Assembly: GCA_907163375.1 (NCBI GenBank)
Contig: CAJQUW010001420.1
Span: forward strand, 248,001 to 312,000
Source of the DNA: Prostheceraeus crozeri
Taxonomy: Eukaryota > Platyhelminthes > Polycladida > Euryleptidae
Direction of reading: 5' to 3'
Length of the DNA stretch: 64,000 nt
Shown here: positions 36,046 to 45,410 of the stretch, piece after piece
How positions within the stretch are numbered: the stretch's first letter is position 1
Layout of the letters: the number at the start of each line of letters is the position of its first letter
Made by a program: the position numbers and the translations under genes
The notes under the pieces: model-generated
Told to the model about the DNA's origin: nothing
What the model saw: only the letters and a program-made list of their open reading frames with translations
The model's database searches: none

Positions 36046-36567
36046 TTGTTTATGTTCTCGCTTGCCCATAACAAGAATAACCCGAAAATTTTCAATGATT
36101 TAATTCAACCAATATCCAATTATTTAAGATTGAACGACTTATTCAAGAACTGTACAATAAAAGCCTCATATAAGCAACCGAAATCATTAATTTCTTTGTT
36201 GAACAACAACAATCGGAAAACCATTAATGGAATAACTAAATGTGATAATAAGCTATGCAAAACATGTGAAACCATGATAACAGGAAGAACGATTCATTTT
36301 ACAAATGCTGGAAAAACCTTTGACATAAGAAATAATTTCAATTGTAAATCATCAAATATTATCTATAGATTGGAATGTTCATGCGGACAGTATTACATCG
36401 GTCAAACGGGCGACACATTTAATCACAGAATGACATTGCACCACCAATATATCACCAATCAACATTATACCGTGTTAAAAGTCAGTAAACACGTAAGTGA
36501 CTGTGGAGGAAAATTCAAGTTGGTCCCCTTCTATCAACTACCGCCTACGGCAACCAAGATTGAGTGA
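36046..36567 (+). CDS. PLE-A GIY-YIG endonuclease fragment, right copy
   Basis: 173 codons, differing from the left copy at two residues that I can see (SKHVSDCGGKF against SKHISDCRGKF). Same cysteine cluster CDNKLCKTC and GIY-YIG core CGQYYIGQT. It begins only a few bases outside the inverted arm, so the Met is simply the first one in a truncated reading and probably not a real start. No reverse transcriptase is attached. Confidence 0.85.
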   Translation: MFMFSLAHNKNNPKIFNDLIQPISNYLRLNDLFKNCTIKASYKQPKSLISLLNNNNRKTINGITKCDNKLCKTCETMITGRTIHFTNAGKTFDIRNNFNCKSSNIIYRLECSCGQYYIGQTGDTFNHRMTLHHQYITNQHYTVLKVSKHVSDCGGKFKLVPFYQLPPTATKIE

Positions 36568-36719
36568 GAACATAAACAAGCTATGTTCATCAATTTGTTT
36601 CGGCCTTCTTTGAATAGTAATTGTTGAGTACTTTCATTTTAGATACGGTATCTTAATGATTTTCATATATCTATCTTTATAATTTGTAAATGATTCTATG
36701 TAACATACTTATTTCATTC

Positions 36720-36770
36720 TATGCAGCGCCTTGAAAAGCGAGACAACTCGTGAAATCGATCGGCAGCATA
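36720..36770 (+). ncRNA. Hammerhead ribozyme motif of PLE-A, right copy
   Basis: Base-for-base the same as 33728-33778: stem I TATGC/GCATA and GCC/GGC, core TTGAAAA, stem II GCGAG-ACAA-CTCGT, GAAA, TCGATC. Confidence 0.7.
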
Positions 36771-36801
36771 ATTAAACTCAGTTTGAGGTACCCTTCTAGT
36801 T

Positions 36802-36808
36802 TTTGTTT

Positions 36809-36840
<32 letters not shown>
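36802..36840. repeat. (TA)n tract
   Basis: A TA dinucleotide run at about 36813-36838 sits between the end of PLE-A and the 3' end of the opposite-strand PLE-C. Confidence 0.9.
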
Positions 36841-36843
<3 letters not shown>

Positions 36844-36872
36844 TTTGTTTAATCAGAGAAAAATAGCTTGTA

Positions 36873-36918
36873 TTGGTACTCGGAGTTTCATGTATGTGGT
36901 CATACAATCATCAGCCAA
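36873..36918 (-). ncRNA. Hammerhead ribozyme motif of PLE-C (canonical core)
   Basis: Minus strand: TTGG, CTGATGA, stem II TTGTATG-ACCA-CATACAT, GAAA, CTCCGAGTA, CCAA. The core CUGAUGA is the exact consensus. Stem II has six to seven pairs with a four-base loop. Helix III has ACUC and GAGU facing each other, cleavage would follow GUA, and TTGG/CCAA close stem I. It lies about 80 bases beyond the PLE-C stop codon. It has the best conserved core of the window and so is a good candidate for real self-cleavage. Confidence 0.8.
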
Positions 36919-36997
36919 ATGAACATTGCAATCTACAGCTTTTGGTTAATATCACAGATAGCCTAAATAGTAGTCAGAAGTGTGCGGGGCGTAAAAT

Positions 36998-37564
36998 TCA
37001 CAGTCTGAAGTTAGCAAGCAAGTGCTTGTTTCTGCGCCGACACTTTGACACCAGTTCACTTCTCCTGTTTGATAATTTGCCAGTCTGATGCGTCAGAATG
37101 AAATATTTTTCATAAAGACACAAATCACATTTTGATACACCAGGCTCGAATGGCTTGCACCTCCTTCTTATTGACCATACTACTTTAGGATTTTTATTGC
37201 CTTCTTTTAATTTCCAATATTCTTTTGATAGTTCAGTTTCACTTTTGTATTTCTCATGATTGAAAGATTTTTTGTGATTCGCAAATCTTAATTTGAAAGT
37301 TCCTTCACATATCCCGATGTATTTTCTGTCTTCATATTTGGAGTCGTCGCAGGAGATTGTTGCTTCATACACCATATTCTTTGTGAGACATTCGTTTCTC
37401 AGGGGGCATTGCTCTTTTTTAAGACAGTTACACATTTTATCATCATTTGATTTCCCTTCTTTTTCCATTACTTTCTTGTTATGTCCGTTAATAATCTGCT
37501 TCACGTTTGGCATGCGGCTGTAGCTCAATTTGATTGTATTGCGGTTGAATATCTTCCTGTACAT
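36998..37564 (-). CDS. PLE-C endonuclease region
   Basis: 188 codons on the minus strand. RKIFNRNTIKLSYSRMPNVK and IINGHNKKVM come first. A cysteine-rich block follows (CNCLKKEQCPL, then CLTKNMVYEATI), then the GIY-YIG-like core DRKYIGICEGTFKLRFANHK with HKKSFNHEKY after it. This set is widespread in invertebrate retroelement proteins that pair a YRDD reverse transcriptase with a GIY-YIG-type domain. It continues the reading of 37635-38105 in a different frame, set off by a small indel near 37655. Confidence 0.75.
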   Translation of the reverse strand: MYRKIFNRNTIKLSYSRMPNVKQIINGHNKKVMEKEGKSNDDKMCNCLKKEQCPLRNECLTKNMVYEATISCDDSKYEDRKYIGICEGTFKLRFANHKKSFNHEKYKSETELSKEYWKLKEGNKNPKVVWSIRRRCKPFEPGVSKCDLCLYEKYFILTHQTGKLSNRRSELVSKCRRRNKHLLANFRL

Positions 37565-37634
37565 GTGGTCTTTGTGAAAGTGCTTATCAATTAGAGCAAG
37601 AAATATCCGACCAATGTTTGTAGAAACACTCTTG

Positions 37635-38105
37635 CTATATGGAGGTTATAAACCATATAATCTCTCTTTTTCGATTTTTCTTCTCTTGTCGACTTTTATT
37701 TTTCTCTTGTTGACTTTTATTTTCAGTACTCTGATAGGTGAGCTTGTGCGTGTAACCATTGTTGTGCAGCATTTTCTGATAAAAATCAGCTGAGTCGTTG
37801 AATGTGCTCTCGTTTGATGATAACTCAAATAACCGCTTTTCTACAATTGTGGGTATTTGCTTAATAATACACTGAGGATGATTGGACTTGGCGTTAATGT
37901 ACAAAACATCTTGTTCTGGTTTCCGGAAAGGCTTGTACGTTCCATCATTAAGGTCTAAAGTGATGTCCAAGTAATTCACAATCTTGAGATTGCATGATAT
38001 GTCCAAGTGGAGTCCATAATACTTGAAGATTTCGTGAAACCTCTTTCTAATTATGTCAGCTTGGCGTCCAGTGATGTTATTAAAGTAGGCCAAACCATCA
38101 TCCCG
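37635..38105 (-). CDS. PLE-C reverse transcriptase, C-terminal part
   Basis: The recognisable part begins LYRDDGLAYFNNITGRQADI (catalytic YRDD), followed by FHEIFKYYGLHLDISCNLKI and VNYLDITLDLNDGTYKPFRK, the palm-to-thumb region. The open frame runs further to 38168, but the extra N-terminal residues are translated (AT)n repeat (IYIYIY) and are not protein. A lysine/glutamine-rich stretch near the end precedes the jump to the frame at 36998-37564. The upstream RT motifs are missing. Confidence 0.8.
   Translation of the reverse strand, partial: RDDGLAYFNNITGRQADIIRKRFHEIFKYYGLHLDISCNLKIVNYLDITLDLNDGTYKPFRKPEQDVLYINAKSNHPQCIIKQIPTIVEKRLFELSSNESTFNDSADFYQKMLHNNGYTHKLTYQSTENKSQQEKNKSRQEKKNRKREIIWFITSI

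Positions 38106-38155
<50 letters not shown>
38106..38155. repeat. (AT)n microsatellite
   Basis: About 45 bases of AT dinucleotides, which cut off the 5' side of PLE-C. Confidence 0.95.
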
Positions 38156-38240
38156 TGGTATATAACAAGAAAAATATTAATAACTATAATCAGCAACCGG
38201 AGAAAAATATAATGAAATTAAAATTGAAAACACGACTTTT

Positions 38241-38285
38241 ACTTATAAGCATAAGCGCTTTCTTTTCTTCAGATGCTTTATAAGT
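38241..38285 (-). ncRNA. Hammerhead-like motif of PLE-D with almost no stem II
   Basis: Minus strand: ACTTATAAAGCAT, CTGAAGA, AAA, GAAA, GCGCTT, ATGCTTATAAGT. The core CUGAAGA fits CUGANGA exactly and GAAA is present. AGCGCU gives a self-complementary helix III with cleavage after CUU. The outer strands pair over about twelve bases as stem I with one bulged A. The expected stem II is reduced to AAA, so the motif is either decayed or a minimal form. Confidence 0.55.
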
Positions 38286-38428
38286 AATGAGATTCAGATA
38301 ACATGCTATTTACAAAATTTGAAATATACATCATAAAGTTAGTCATTAGAAATAACATGGAAATTTGGAACATATCTTCAAAGTCATAGGATTATGTACA
38401 CCATAGATTTCTGTTGAGGGTAAGATAA

Positions 38429-38680
38429 TTAGGTCGCATTGAGTGATGGATCAAAGGATTCTATGAAATATCTTTCTTTGTTTTTTCTCTCTACATCACA
38501 ATCAGAAAACATCTTATAAAAAGGGAAAATAGAAAAAGATTTTCGTCCACATACATCTAAATGTTCACTTAAACTTATCTGTCTATAAATAGGGTTGTTA
38601 ATCTGTTGTTTGTGAATTCTTGTTCTGCACCTTATTGTATTTTAGTCTCGCCAATGTAATATTGGTTGCATCCGTGCCAC
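38429..38680 (-). pseudogene. PLE-D GIY-YIG endonuclease, C-terminal fragment
   Basis: On the minus strand CNQYYIGETK (38670-38641) is followed, in another frame, by RCRTRIHKQQINNPIYRQIS, LSEHLDVCGRKSFSIFPFYK and finally FIESFDPSLNAT with the stop at 38429. YYIGET, the arginine-rich segment with SEHL, and the terminal F-x-x-S-F-x-P-x-L-N are the hallmarks of a Penelope-like C-terminus. Too short and split to have been picked up as one long frame. Confidence 0.8.
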
Positions 38681-38690
38681 GCAGATGCAC

Positions 38691-40480
38691 TTGAGATGCA
38701 TAAAGGCCAAACTTTGGAGATAGAATTATCAATGATTGTTACGTTAATTTAATTAACGAATATTAAGCGGGAATATTCACACATATGAACATGGCATGAT
38801 CCACTGAGCAATAAACGATGGGTATAACACACATTGGTAGAGCGCAAACATATAGTGAAGGTCTACATAAGAATTTTTGACAGGTGACTTTTTTGTGACA
38901 GAGTGACCATTTTGAAGTACTGGCAATGTAGCAACATCTGATTTCATTTTAATTTATGTTCAACCCTGTCTTTGTATGCTGATGGACTTCCTATTATTTG
39001 AAAATATCACCACTATAAGCAACCAAACGAATGAAAAACTCACATTGGGAACCTCAAATGCAAACTTACAGGACAGCCCAGGATTATATTCTCACAAATG
39101 GAACATGTGAAATTCGCATATAATCTATCGAAACAGCCAAATGCATGCACTTAACATTATTTTCAGTAATAATCAAGTCTTCACGAAAAGCAGCTGACTA
39201 AAAATATTGTGGGGACATTAAGGCCCTTCAGGACCTAGACTAACAGTTAAAATGTCAATAGATACTCGTATATTGATAAATATTCATGCTTGCTTTTGTG
39301 AAGCATGTTGTACTTAATCACGATTGTCTGCAGCGAGGAATTTAAGTATAGCTCTTTTGAATTGAGTGTGTGTATATTTCATGAGAATGCTTCGCATAAC
39401 ATGTATACATGATGTAATATAATACTAGGTTTGATTTTACTTGATGTAGACTGGTTGCTTAGTATTATAACAGAGAACGGTAAATGGCGAATATAAGAAA
39501 CATCGAAATTTCAAAATAGCGTACAATGCAATGCTCGAGTGTTGTGCAGAACTAAATATATACTTTAATTAATATTTCATCTCAACATTTTAATAAGGCC
39601 ATGTTTCCTTTAGTCTACATACATAGTTGTTGCAGTTTTATACAAATGTGTTTCCTTTAAGGGAACAGCAATGCAAAAATTGTACTCATAAAAAAATCCT
39701 GTAGCAAAATGAAGTAGGATCGACATGGTCAATAACTAGGATAAGTGAACCAAAACTCCAAAGTGAGTAAAAGAGGAGGTTTGAAAAGCACAAGCTGATC
39801 AATAATCGATCTGTTATTAAAGCAAAGAAGTGAAGTCTATGTTGTCATACTATTAAAAAGAAACATTTCGAGATAGAATAGCGTTTACGGTAAACTACGT
39901 TATGGCAGCCTTATAGAAAAAGGGTGCCATGTCTCATGAATCATTAAAGAATTAAGAGCGGAATGAGAAGAACCTATGTAAGCTGTACGTGCAAGCTGGC
40001 AGCAGACGACAAAAACTTACGAATCGGTAGAGATAGATAAAGAACACTTATCTGCTAATGCAACCAAAATGATTCAAGCAAATGTAAATTTGTGAGTCAA
40101 ATACGTGTGAATTGACCGAGCATCAAGTTCAATTTTCGGTACAATGATTTCTAGGTGGCAAGTCAGAATCAAGGCTCAATAATGGTAGAAAATATGTCAC
40201 TACAATTTTAAAGAGCAATAGGCCTATACCGAAGATAGAAAAGAAAAGTCATAAAAGTTACAACACGCAGTCGGCGACTTTCTTCAAGGACTCCCATTGC
40301 GCACCTCCGGAGTCAAATACGGCCTTCGGATCTTTGAATGCTGTGCAGAAGTTCCACTGAGATCGAGTTATCATCCTAAAATTTGACTAAATAAAACATA
40401 AGTATGATACAGAAAGCATTTTTCATGTTATTTCATGTCCCTAATATATTTAAATATCCTTATATAATCTGATAAGCTAT
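38691..40480. other. Intergenic DNA, nothing recognised
   Basis: About 1.8 kb of AT-rich sequence without a supported gene, RNA or transposon end. Confidence 0.45.
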
Positions 40481-40519
40481 GATACAGTAACGGTTCTTAA
40501 GAAGCTAATATTTTGTGGC

Positions 40520-41499
40520 CCTACCCTTATTGTCAATGACATTACCAATTCGTCTAGGCATTGATTCGATGATATCGTTGATTTTTGACTGATCTAACTT
40601 TCTCCACTCTCTTCTTAACAGTGACGTAAGTTTGATACGCCATCTGTAGGTAGCAGTGAACGACGAACGTTAAGTTTTAGAATACTCCATACATTTTCTA
40701 TGGGATTCAGATCAGGAGAACGAGCTGGCCAAGATAATGTCCTAAGCCCTAATTGAGACTTGCATAAGTTGACTCTACTACTCCTGTGACACGTAGCATT
40801 ATCCTCCATAAATAACCAAGTCGATGGATCACCAAGTTGATCTGTCATTTGGCCAATGTTCATTCGTAAAACATTCACATAGCGTTCAGAATTCATGGTT
40901 CCTTGCTGTATGTGAAGTTCAGAGCGGCCATTGGTCCAAATGCCAGCCCAAATCAGTAGAGTCGCACCACCTTGTACCCGGGGACGATGTAAATGTCTCG
41001 GAATTTCCTGATCAGATTTTATCCATAATCTCAATCGACCATCACTATCCTTCAGACGGACTGATGCCTCATCAGACCAGACAACCCGATCCCATTGATT
41101 TCGCCAGTGACAATGACTCATTGCCCATCTGAGACGTCTTTTTATATGCTGATCTGATAATTCGATCTGAGAGGGCCTCTTACAGCTCTTGAAATTCGAC
41201 TCAATAAGTCTTCTACGAATAGTGGACTTAGAAATAGACGAGTCTAGTGCAGCCATCTCAGTTAACGAGAGACTTGGATCAACTTTAACAAATCTCAAAA
41301 TTAGGCGGTCTCTACGTTTGGATGTTTTGCGTGGACGGCCAGAGCCCTCTTTACGACAGAGTCGAAAATCATCATTATGCCATCGATGCACATTTGTGTA
41401 AGGGACATTTAGTCGCTTGCTTGTAGCTCGCAAAGAAAACCCTAGTTCTAGCAAGGCTGACACTTTGCCTTTTGTGAATGCGATCTCGTTATTGTTCAT
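40520..41499 (-). CDS. Tc1-like transposase (DD34E), nearly intact
   Basis: 294 codons from Met at 41499. The N-terminal paired-type helix-turn-helix covers about residues 8-40 (GKVSALLELGFSLRATSKRL). A GRPRK AT-hook-like linker lies at 54-58, followed by a second helix-turn-helix. Catalytic residues are D143 (VVWSDEA), D233 (MEDNATCH) and E268 (NPIENVW). The last two are separated by 34 residues, as in Tc1 elements. The open frame stops at 40615 after LRHC. A reading shifted by one frame continues as REWRKLDQSKINDIIESMPR to a stop near 40522, so one small indel has cut off the C-terminus. I found no convincing terminal inverted repeats, so the element borders are open. Confidence 0.92.
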
Positions 41500-43890
41500 T
41501 TGTGCTTTGTATTGTTTTCAACCGGTAAGAGATAGATTTCTAGCTGAAAGCAATCAGGAGTGCTGCCAACACCACCGCAACGAAGTCAGGAAGCTATGGA
41601 ACATGAAGTCCAGTTAATCACATGTAGCAGTTACATTATTGTTGATGAATAATGGTACTATACTGGCTCTGATTGACCGATTTTCTTTATTTTTGTTTTG
41701 CTTGATAGCTTTTGGCTTGTAGAACAACATATTACATAACAAAGGAAACAAATGTAATTTTATAAGAGTGAGGTATGATTTTGTGTAACATTGCTAAATG
41801 AAGATCAAATTATCTACTACTTTTTTATCTATAACAGGAAAACAACTCAATATTCATGCTTGAAAAATTTCCAACAATGATATTAGTAAGCACAACTGAC
41901 ATATCTTCCAAATTTCAGAGAAATTCATTCAAGTTTGGCGGAGTTAGACGAAGTTGAAGTTAAGGCGATGTTTAAGGGTGATCCATTTTTTATGAAACAA
42001 TCTGTATATCGCAATTAGTTAAAGTTCTAGGTTATTATGTTTAATCGTATTCATCACGCAAGCTCACTTATATCACAAATAATTTTATCTGAGCTATATA
42101 GACCTAATAATTGTAAGTCTCCATTCGGCTCTGCAGTAAAGGAGACTTCCAGAATTCTTCCACTTCAGACGTCCTTGACACACCCGAAACTATCATTATA
42201 AGTCATTCAAAATTATTGAACGCGTGATACTAATGTGAAAATGATCAGCATTGACATTTCATGCATTTGAAGTGGTGAGATGGGTAGGCTGCATGATACC
42301 TTGTAATGCAACATCGAAGTTGTTTGTGTGATATGATGTCAGCTTGCTTCTATGAAATGTCAAAAATCTTCAGAATCCCCATAGAAGCGCTATGGTAGCT
42401 GTGGGGATCGCCTCAATACCCATACCCACCCCATACCTATGGGTATCCCCACAGAATCCCCATACCCACGGCAACCCTGCGGATATCCGTCAAAAAACAA
42501 CGAACCAGATATCGGTTGCATTTCAAGCATATCCACTGATAAGATACGGTCTCCTTGGATAAAAATCTGTTATCCGCGGAGATAGACTGGAAACTGGATA
42601 TCCAAACGGCTCCTGACGTAGCATCCGTTCAACCGTGAACATCTGTGGATATCTGGAGAAGTATAATATGCTGATCGGATATCCGTTTGCTCGGAGCGGT
42701 GCGATTTAAAGAAGGCGACAGTGATAATGCTGTATAGCGCTTCAGCATCATCATCATGCGTAACTAGCTATGGTACTATGCGGACGACAGTAGGCAACAA
42801 TTTTTTCTCGTAATGATGATATCTGCATCCGTGCATGTGAAAGATATTTCAGAAGTCTAATTATCGCATTGTGTATTCATACCATTTCTGGCCACTGCGA
42901 TTTTTAGTTTTTTTAGATTTTATCATTTTCTTATCCCAGCATTTTAAAAATATCTCTAAGATCCTCAGAGCCCTATCGAATGCTTAGAGTGAATTTTGGT
43001 AACCTACTTTGGCTTCAATTCATAAACAACGATATCAAGAAAATAAAAAAAAATTATTGAAATCTGATGTCTTTCTATACTTGTTCTTTGCCCTATTTAG
43101 ATTTGTCATTTGTTGCCAAGCTTTTCCTCCAATTTTTGCTCACTTGGTATTAGGCCTAGATAAATGCTCTACTGTTTTATCCTTTTACAAAGTTCTTATT
43201 GACAATATTGTTTTCGGATATTCTAACTTCCATACTGTGATCCCCTCCACAACCTTGCTAAATTCACATTCCAAAAATTAGACATTAACCATTTTCTCAG
43301 TTTCAATTCCACTCTTCCTTCAGTTTTATGTATTTTCAAGGAATCACATGCCTACTTGACGATCCCTTAAAGAAGCCAAAGAATGTAGGCAAGGCCTATA
43401 TTCAGGTCATGTCGTTGCCCTCCTGATAAACGGTGTGTCAACTTTCCGGTCTCATTTCTTGACATGAGATGGCAATTTTCTAATTAATCGATTCGAACAT
43501 ACTGCAAATTATATTTCGATTACGTTGAATTCTCCAGATGACAGAAAATTACTCCTGCGATGAGCTCATTTAGCCTATAATGTGATGGTCATTGAAACTT
43601 TGAACAATTTAGCCTAACAGATAACTCTAAACAGCGGATGGCATTTAATTAGAAGAAAGTATGAATCTGCCTTATTTGTGATGTGCTAAATCTACCACGA
43701 ACCGCTGTTTGAACTAAGATTGTTAATCTTGGGCATCATTTAATATAGGCCTATTTGATTCCATGTTAACTTGTTCTTTTGAGATAAGCGCTTTACAAAT
43801 TCTATACAAAAAATTTTTGAGAGAACTTCTGAAAGTATATTTAGGTATTACATACTATTATTTATATTATTATACTATTATTATATTAGA
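41500..43890. other. Intergenic DNA with a GGATATCC-rich patch
   Basis: Between about 42370 and 42700 the words GGATATCC, ATATCCG and TATCCGCGG recur, many of them palindromic, next to a stretch with repeated GGGTAT/ATACCC words (42405-42465). A 90-codon frame at 43009-43281 resembles no family. No gene is supported. Confidence 0.4.
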
Positions 43891-43894
43891 TATC

Positions 43895-44215
43895 ATAGCA
43901 CTATCGATCGTTTTTGAGTCAAATATACTAAATGCGTCAAATTGTCCGGCCGCGTCAGGAAGTTTTCAAAATTTATTTCATGATTTTGAGTCAAATATGC
44001 TAAGTGCGTCAAAAAGTCTAACTTCAATTCTCATTTACTTCAGCTTGAGTCAAATATACTTCTTGCGTCTAATATACCATTTGCATCACAAAGACCGACT
44101 TGCGTCACGTCACGTATCTGAAGTGACGAATCCAGTTGGTGTAAAAGGTTTTCTGTGTCAAATTGTCCGACTTGCGTCATTGAAAATCTCCATTAGAACA
44201 TTCGCTCTCTAACTA
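43895..44215 (-). repeat. TGACGCAAGTC / TTTGACTCA repeat cluster, copy 2
   Basis: Reverse-complement versions of the words at 21191-21570: GAGTCAAATAT (43917, 43989, 44045) and GACTTGCGTCA (44097, 44168), again irregularly spaced. A 149-codon frame (43763-44212) runs through it, but its residues only reflect the repeat, so I do not call it a gene. Confidence 0.6.
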
Positions 44216-44246
44216 TGCAGTACGGTGAATTTCCGTTAATCGGAAC

Positions 44247-44851
44247 CAGTGCCGGTTTTATGATGTGCGAAGCCCGTCCCCCTCGCCATAAAATTTTGTG
44301 TGCCTTTTTCAAAGCTGCTTCACCTGCGATTAACTAAAGCTGGATACTGAACTTAGCGTTATAATTGGCATCAGAGTATGTTGCTATGCTCCTGGTTGCG
44401 TTCTCGGATAGCGTTGAGTTGCAAGGACTACTGAAGATAGATACTGTACTTCTATGCATAAATACATAGATATGAATCTATTTGTAGAAGTCGCTAATTT
44501 AGTTATAGGCTAATCGCATCTTCTTCAGTTAATATGTGAATTGCCTAACAAAATTCACATTAGGCTCCCATCGCGTAAAACGTTTTTTCAAAACGATAGA
44601 TATATTTTCAACCATTGGCATTGAGGAAGAAGAAAATAGCACATAAACACGCTTGTCGCATGACTTTCTGATGACGATGTGATTATTCTTTCCGACGAGA
44701 TACGTGTTCTTGTTGTGAAACTGCAGAAAACAGTTTGGCTGACTTTACAACCTCAATGTGTTTAGCAACATGATTAACTAGGATCAATAATAACATAAAC
44801 AGAAACATAGTGGCAATGCGCGAGGTCCCCTCCTCGATAAGACCGGCCCTG
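44247..44851. mobile_element. Non-autonomous hAT element with near-perfect 8-bp target duplication
   Basis: The ends are CAGTGCCGGTTTTAT (44247) and, in reverse, CAGGGCCGGTCTTAT (44851). Flanks ATCGGAAC (44239-44246) and TTCGGAAC (44852-44859) agree at seven of eight bases. The CAG(T/G)GCCGG ends and 8-bp duplication fit the hAT superfamily. 605 bp and no transposase. It is a different family from the element at 19763. Confidence 0.85.
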
Positions 44852-44859
44852 TTCGGAAC

Positions 44860-45410
44860 GATGCTTTAAAAGTCATGGAATGGGGGCTGTAAACCCCTCC
44901 CCACGCCGGGATGACAATGCGCTTCAGAGGTCAGTGTGGACAGTGGACAGTGTTGAACAGACAGCCATGTGCCTATCTCTTATTTGATAACATGGCGATG
45001 CTACATAAATTGATGTAGCATGCCTATTCTTATCAATAATAAATATATGACAATGACTGACAATTATTGAATTATTAATCCACAGGCATCATTACAAAGG
45101 TCGCTCTTTGTGTTTCGCTCCAGATTATCTCAACATTACTCTGTCTGGTGAATAAAATACCTTTTCTTTTCAGTCTCCGATTTTCCATATCAGCTCCAAT
45201 TTAGAAGCAAGCATCGAAAACAACAAACTTAAAGCTTAAATATCTATTGTTAAAAAGATACCCTGGTGACCGCAACACAAATATCAAGTTCTTCTGAATA
45301 AAAAAATTACAGTCATGAGAACATTTTCTACAACACGTTGATTGAAGTACACTCCGTAGTCATTTATCCCAGAATGGAATCTGAAGTGTGTCTGATCACA
45401 CGTTGGTAAA
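44860..45410. other. 3' flank of the SDR gene, nothing recognised
   Basis: Downstream sequence of the minus-strand dehydrogenase. I saw no clear AATAAA on that strand in the first 350 bases after the stop. No other gene. Confidence 0.4.

Larger units (their letters stand above)
35834..36801 (+). mobile_element. PLE-A unit, right copy with full snap-back arm
   Basis: The left arm (35834-36067) is the reverse complement of the unit's own 3' region (36568-36801), from CTAGAAGGGTACC at the outside to ATGAACATAGC next to the ORF. Between the arms lies the GIY-YIG fragment. The arms have diverged slightly (for example TATACAGTGCC against TATGCAGCGCC), while the two direct copies of the unit are almost identical. 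The fold-back arrangement is what template switching during PLE insertion would leave. Confidence 0.85.
36840..38105 (-). mobile_element. PLE-C: Penelope-like element, 5' truncated
   Basis: A minus-strand element with the C-terminal part of a reverse transcriptase (YRDD type), a GIY-YIG-like endonuclease, and a canonical hammerhead near its 3' end. It is bounded on the 5' side by an (AT)n tract at 38108-38152 and on the 3' side by (TA)n. The reading is split into two frames. Confidence 0.75.
38230..38690 (-). mobile_element. PLE-D: 3' end of another Penelope-like element
   Basis: A minus-strand fragment with the last part of a GIY-YIG reading (38429-38680), about 140 bases of untranslated sequence and a hammerhead-like block (38241-38285). 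It lies directly behind PLE-C in the same orientation, but the protein is clearly different. Confidence 0.75.

Noticed and set aside
33031-36801. Reading the 770-bp direct repeats as LTRs of an LTR retrotransposon
   Set aside because: The proteins between and inside them are Penelope-type RT and GIY-YIG, with no gag, protease, integrase or primer-binding site. The repeats themselves contain coding sequence of a different PLE family.
38106-38168. N-terminal IYIYIY stretch of the frame reaching 38168
   Set aside because: It is a translated (AT)n tract. The PLE-C protein sequence starts at the YRDD region.
43763-44212. 149-codon open frame
   Set aside because: It runs through the GACTTGCGTCA/GAGTCAAATA repeat cluster. 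Its residues mirror the repeat and no domain is visible.
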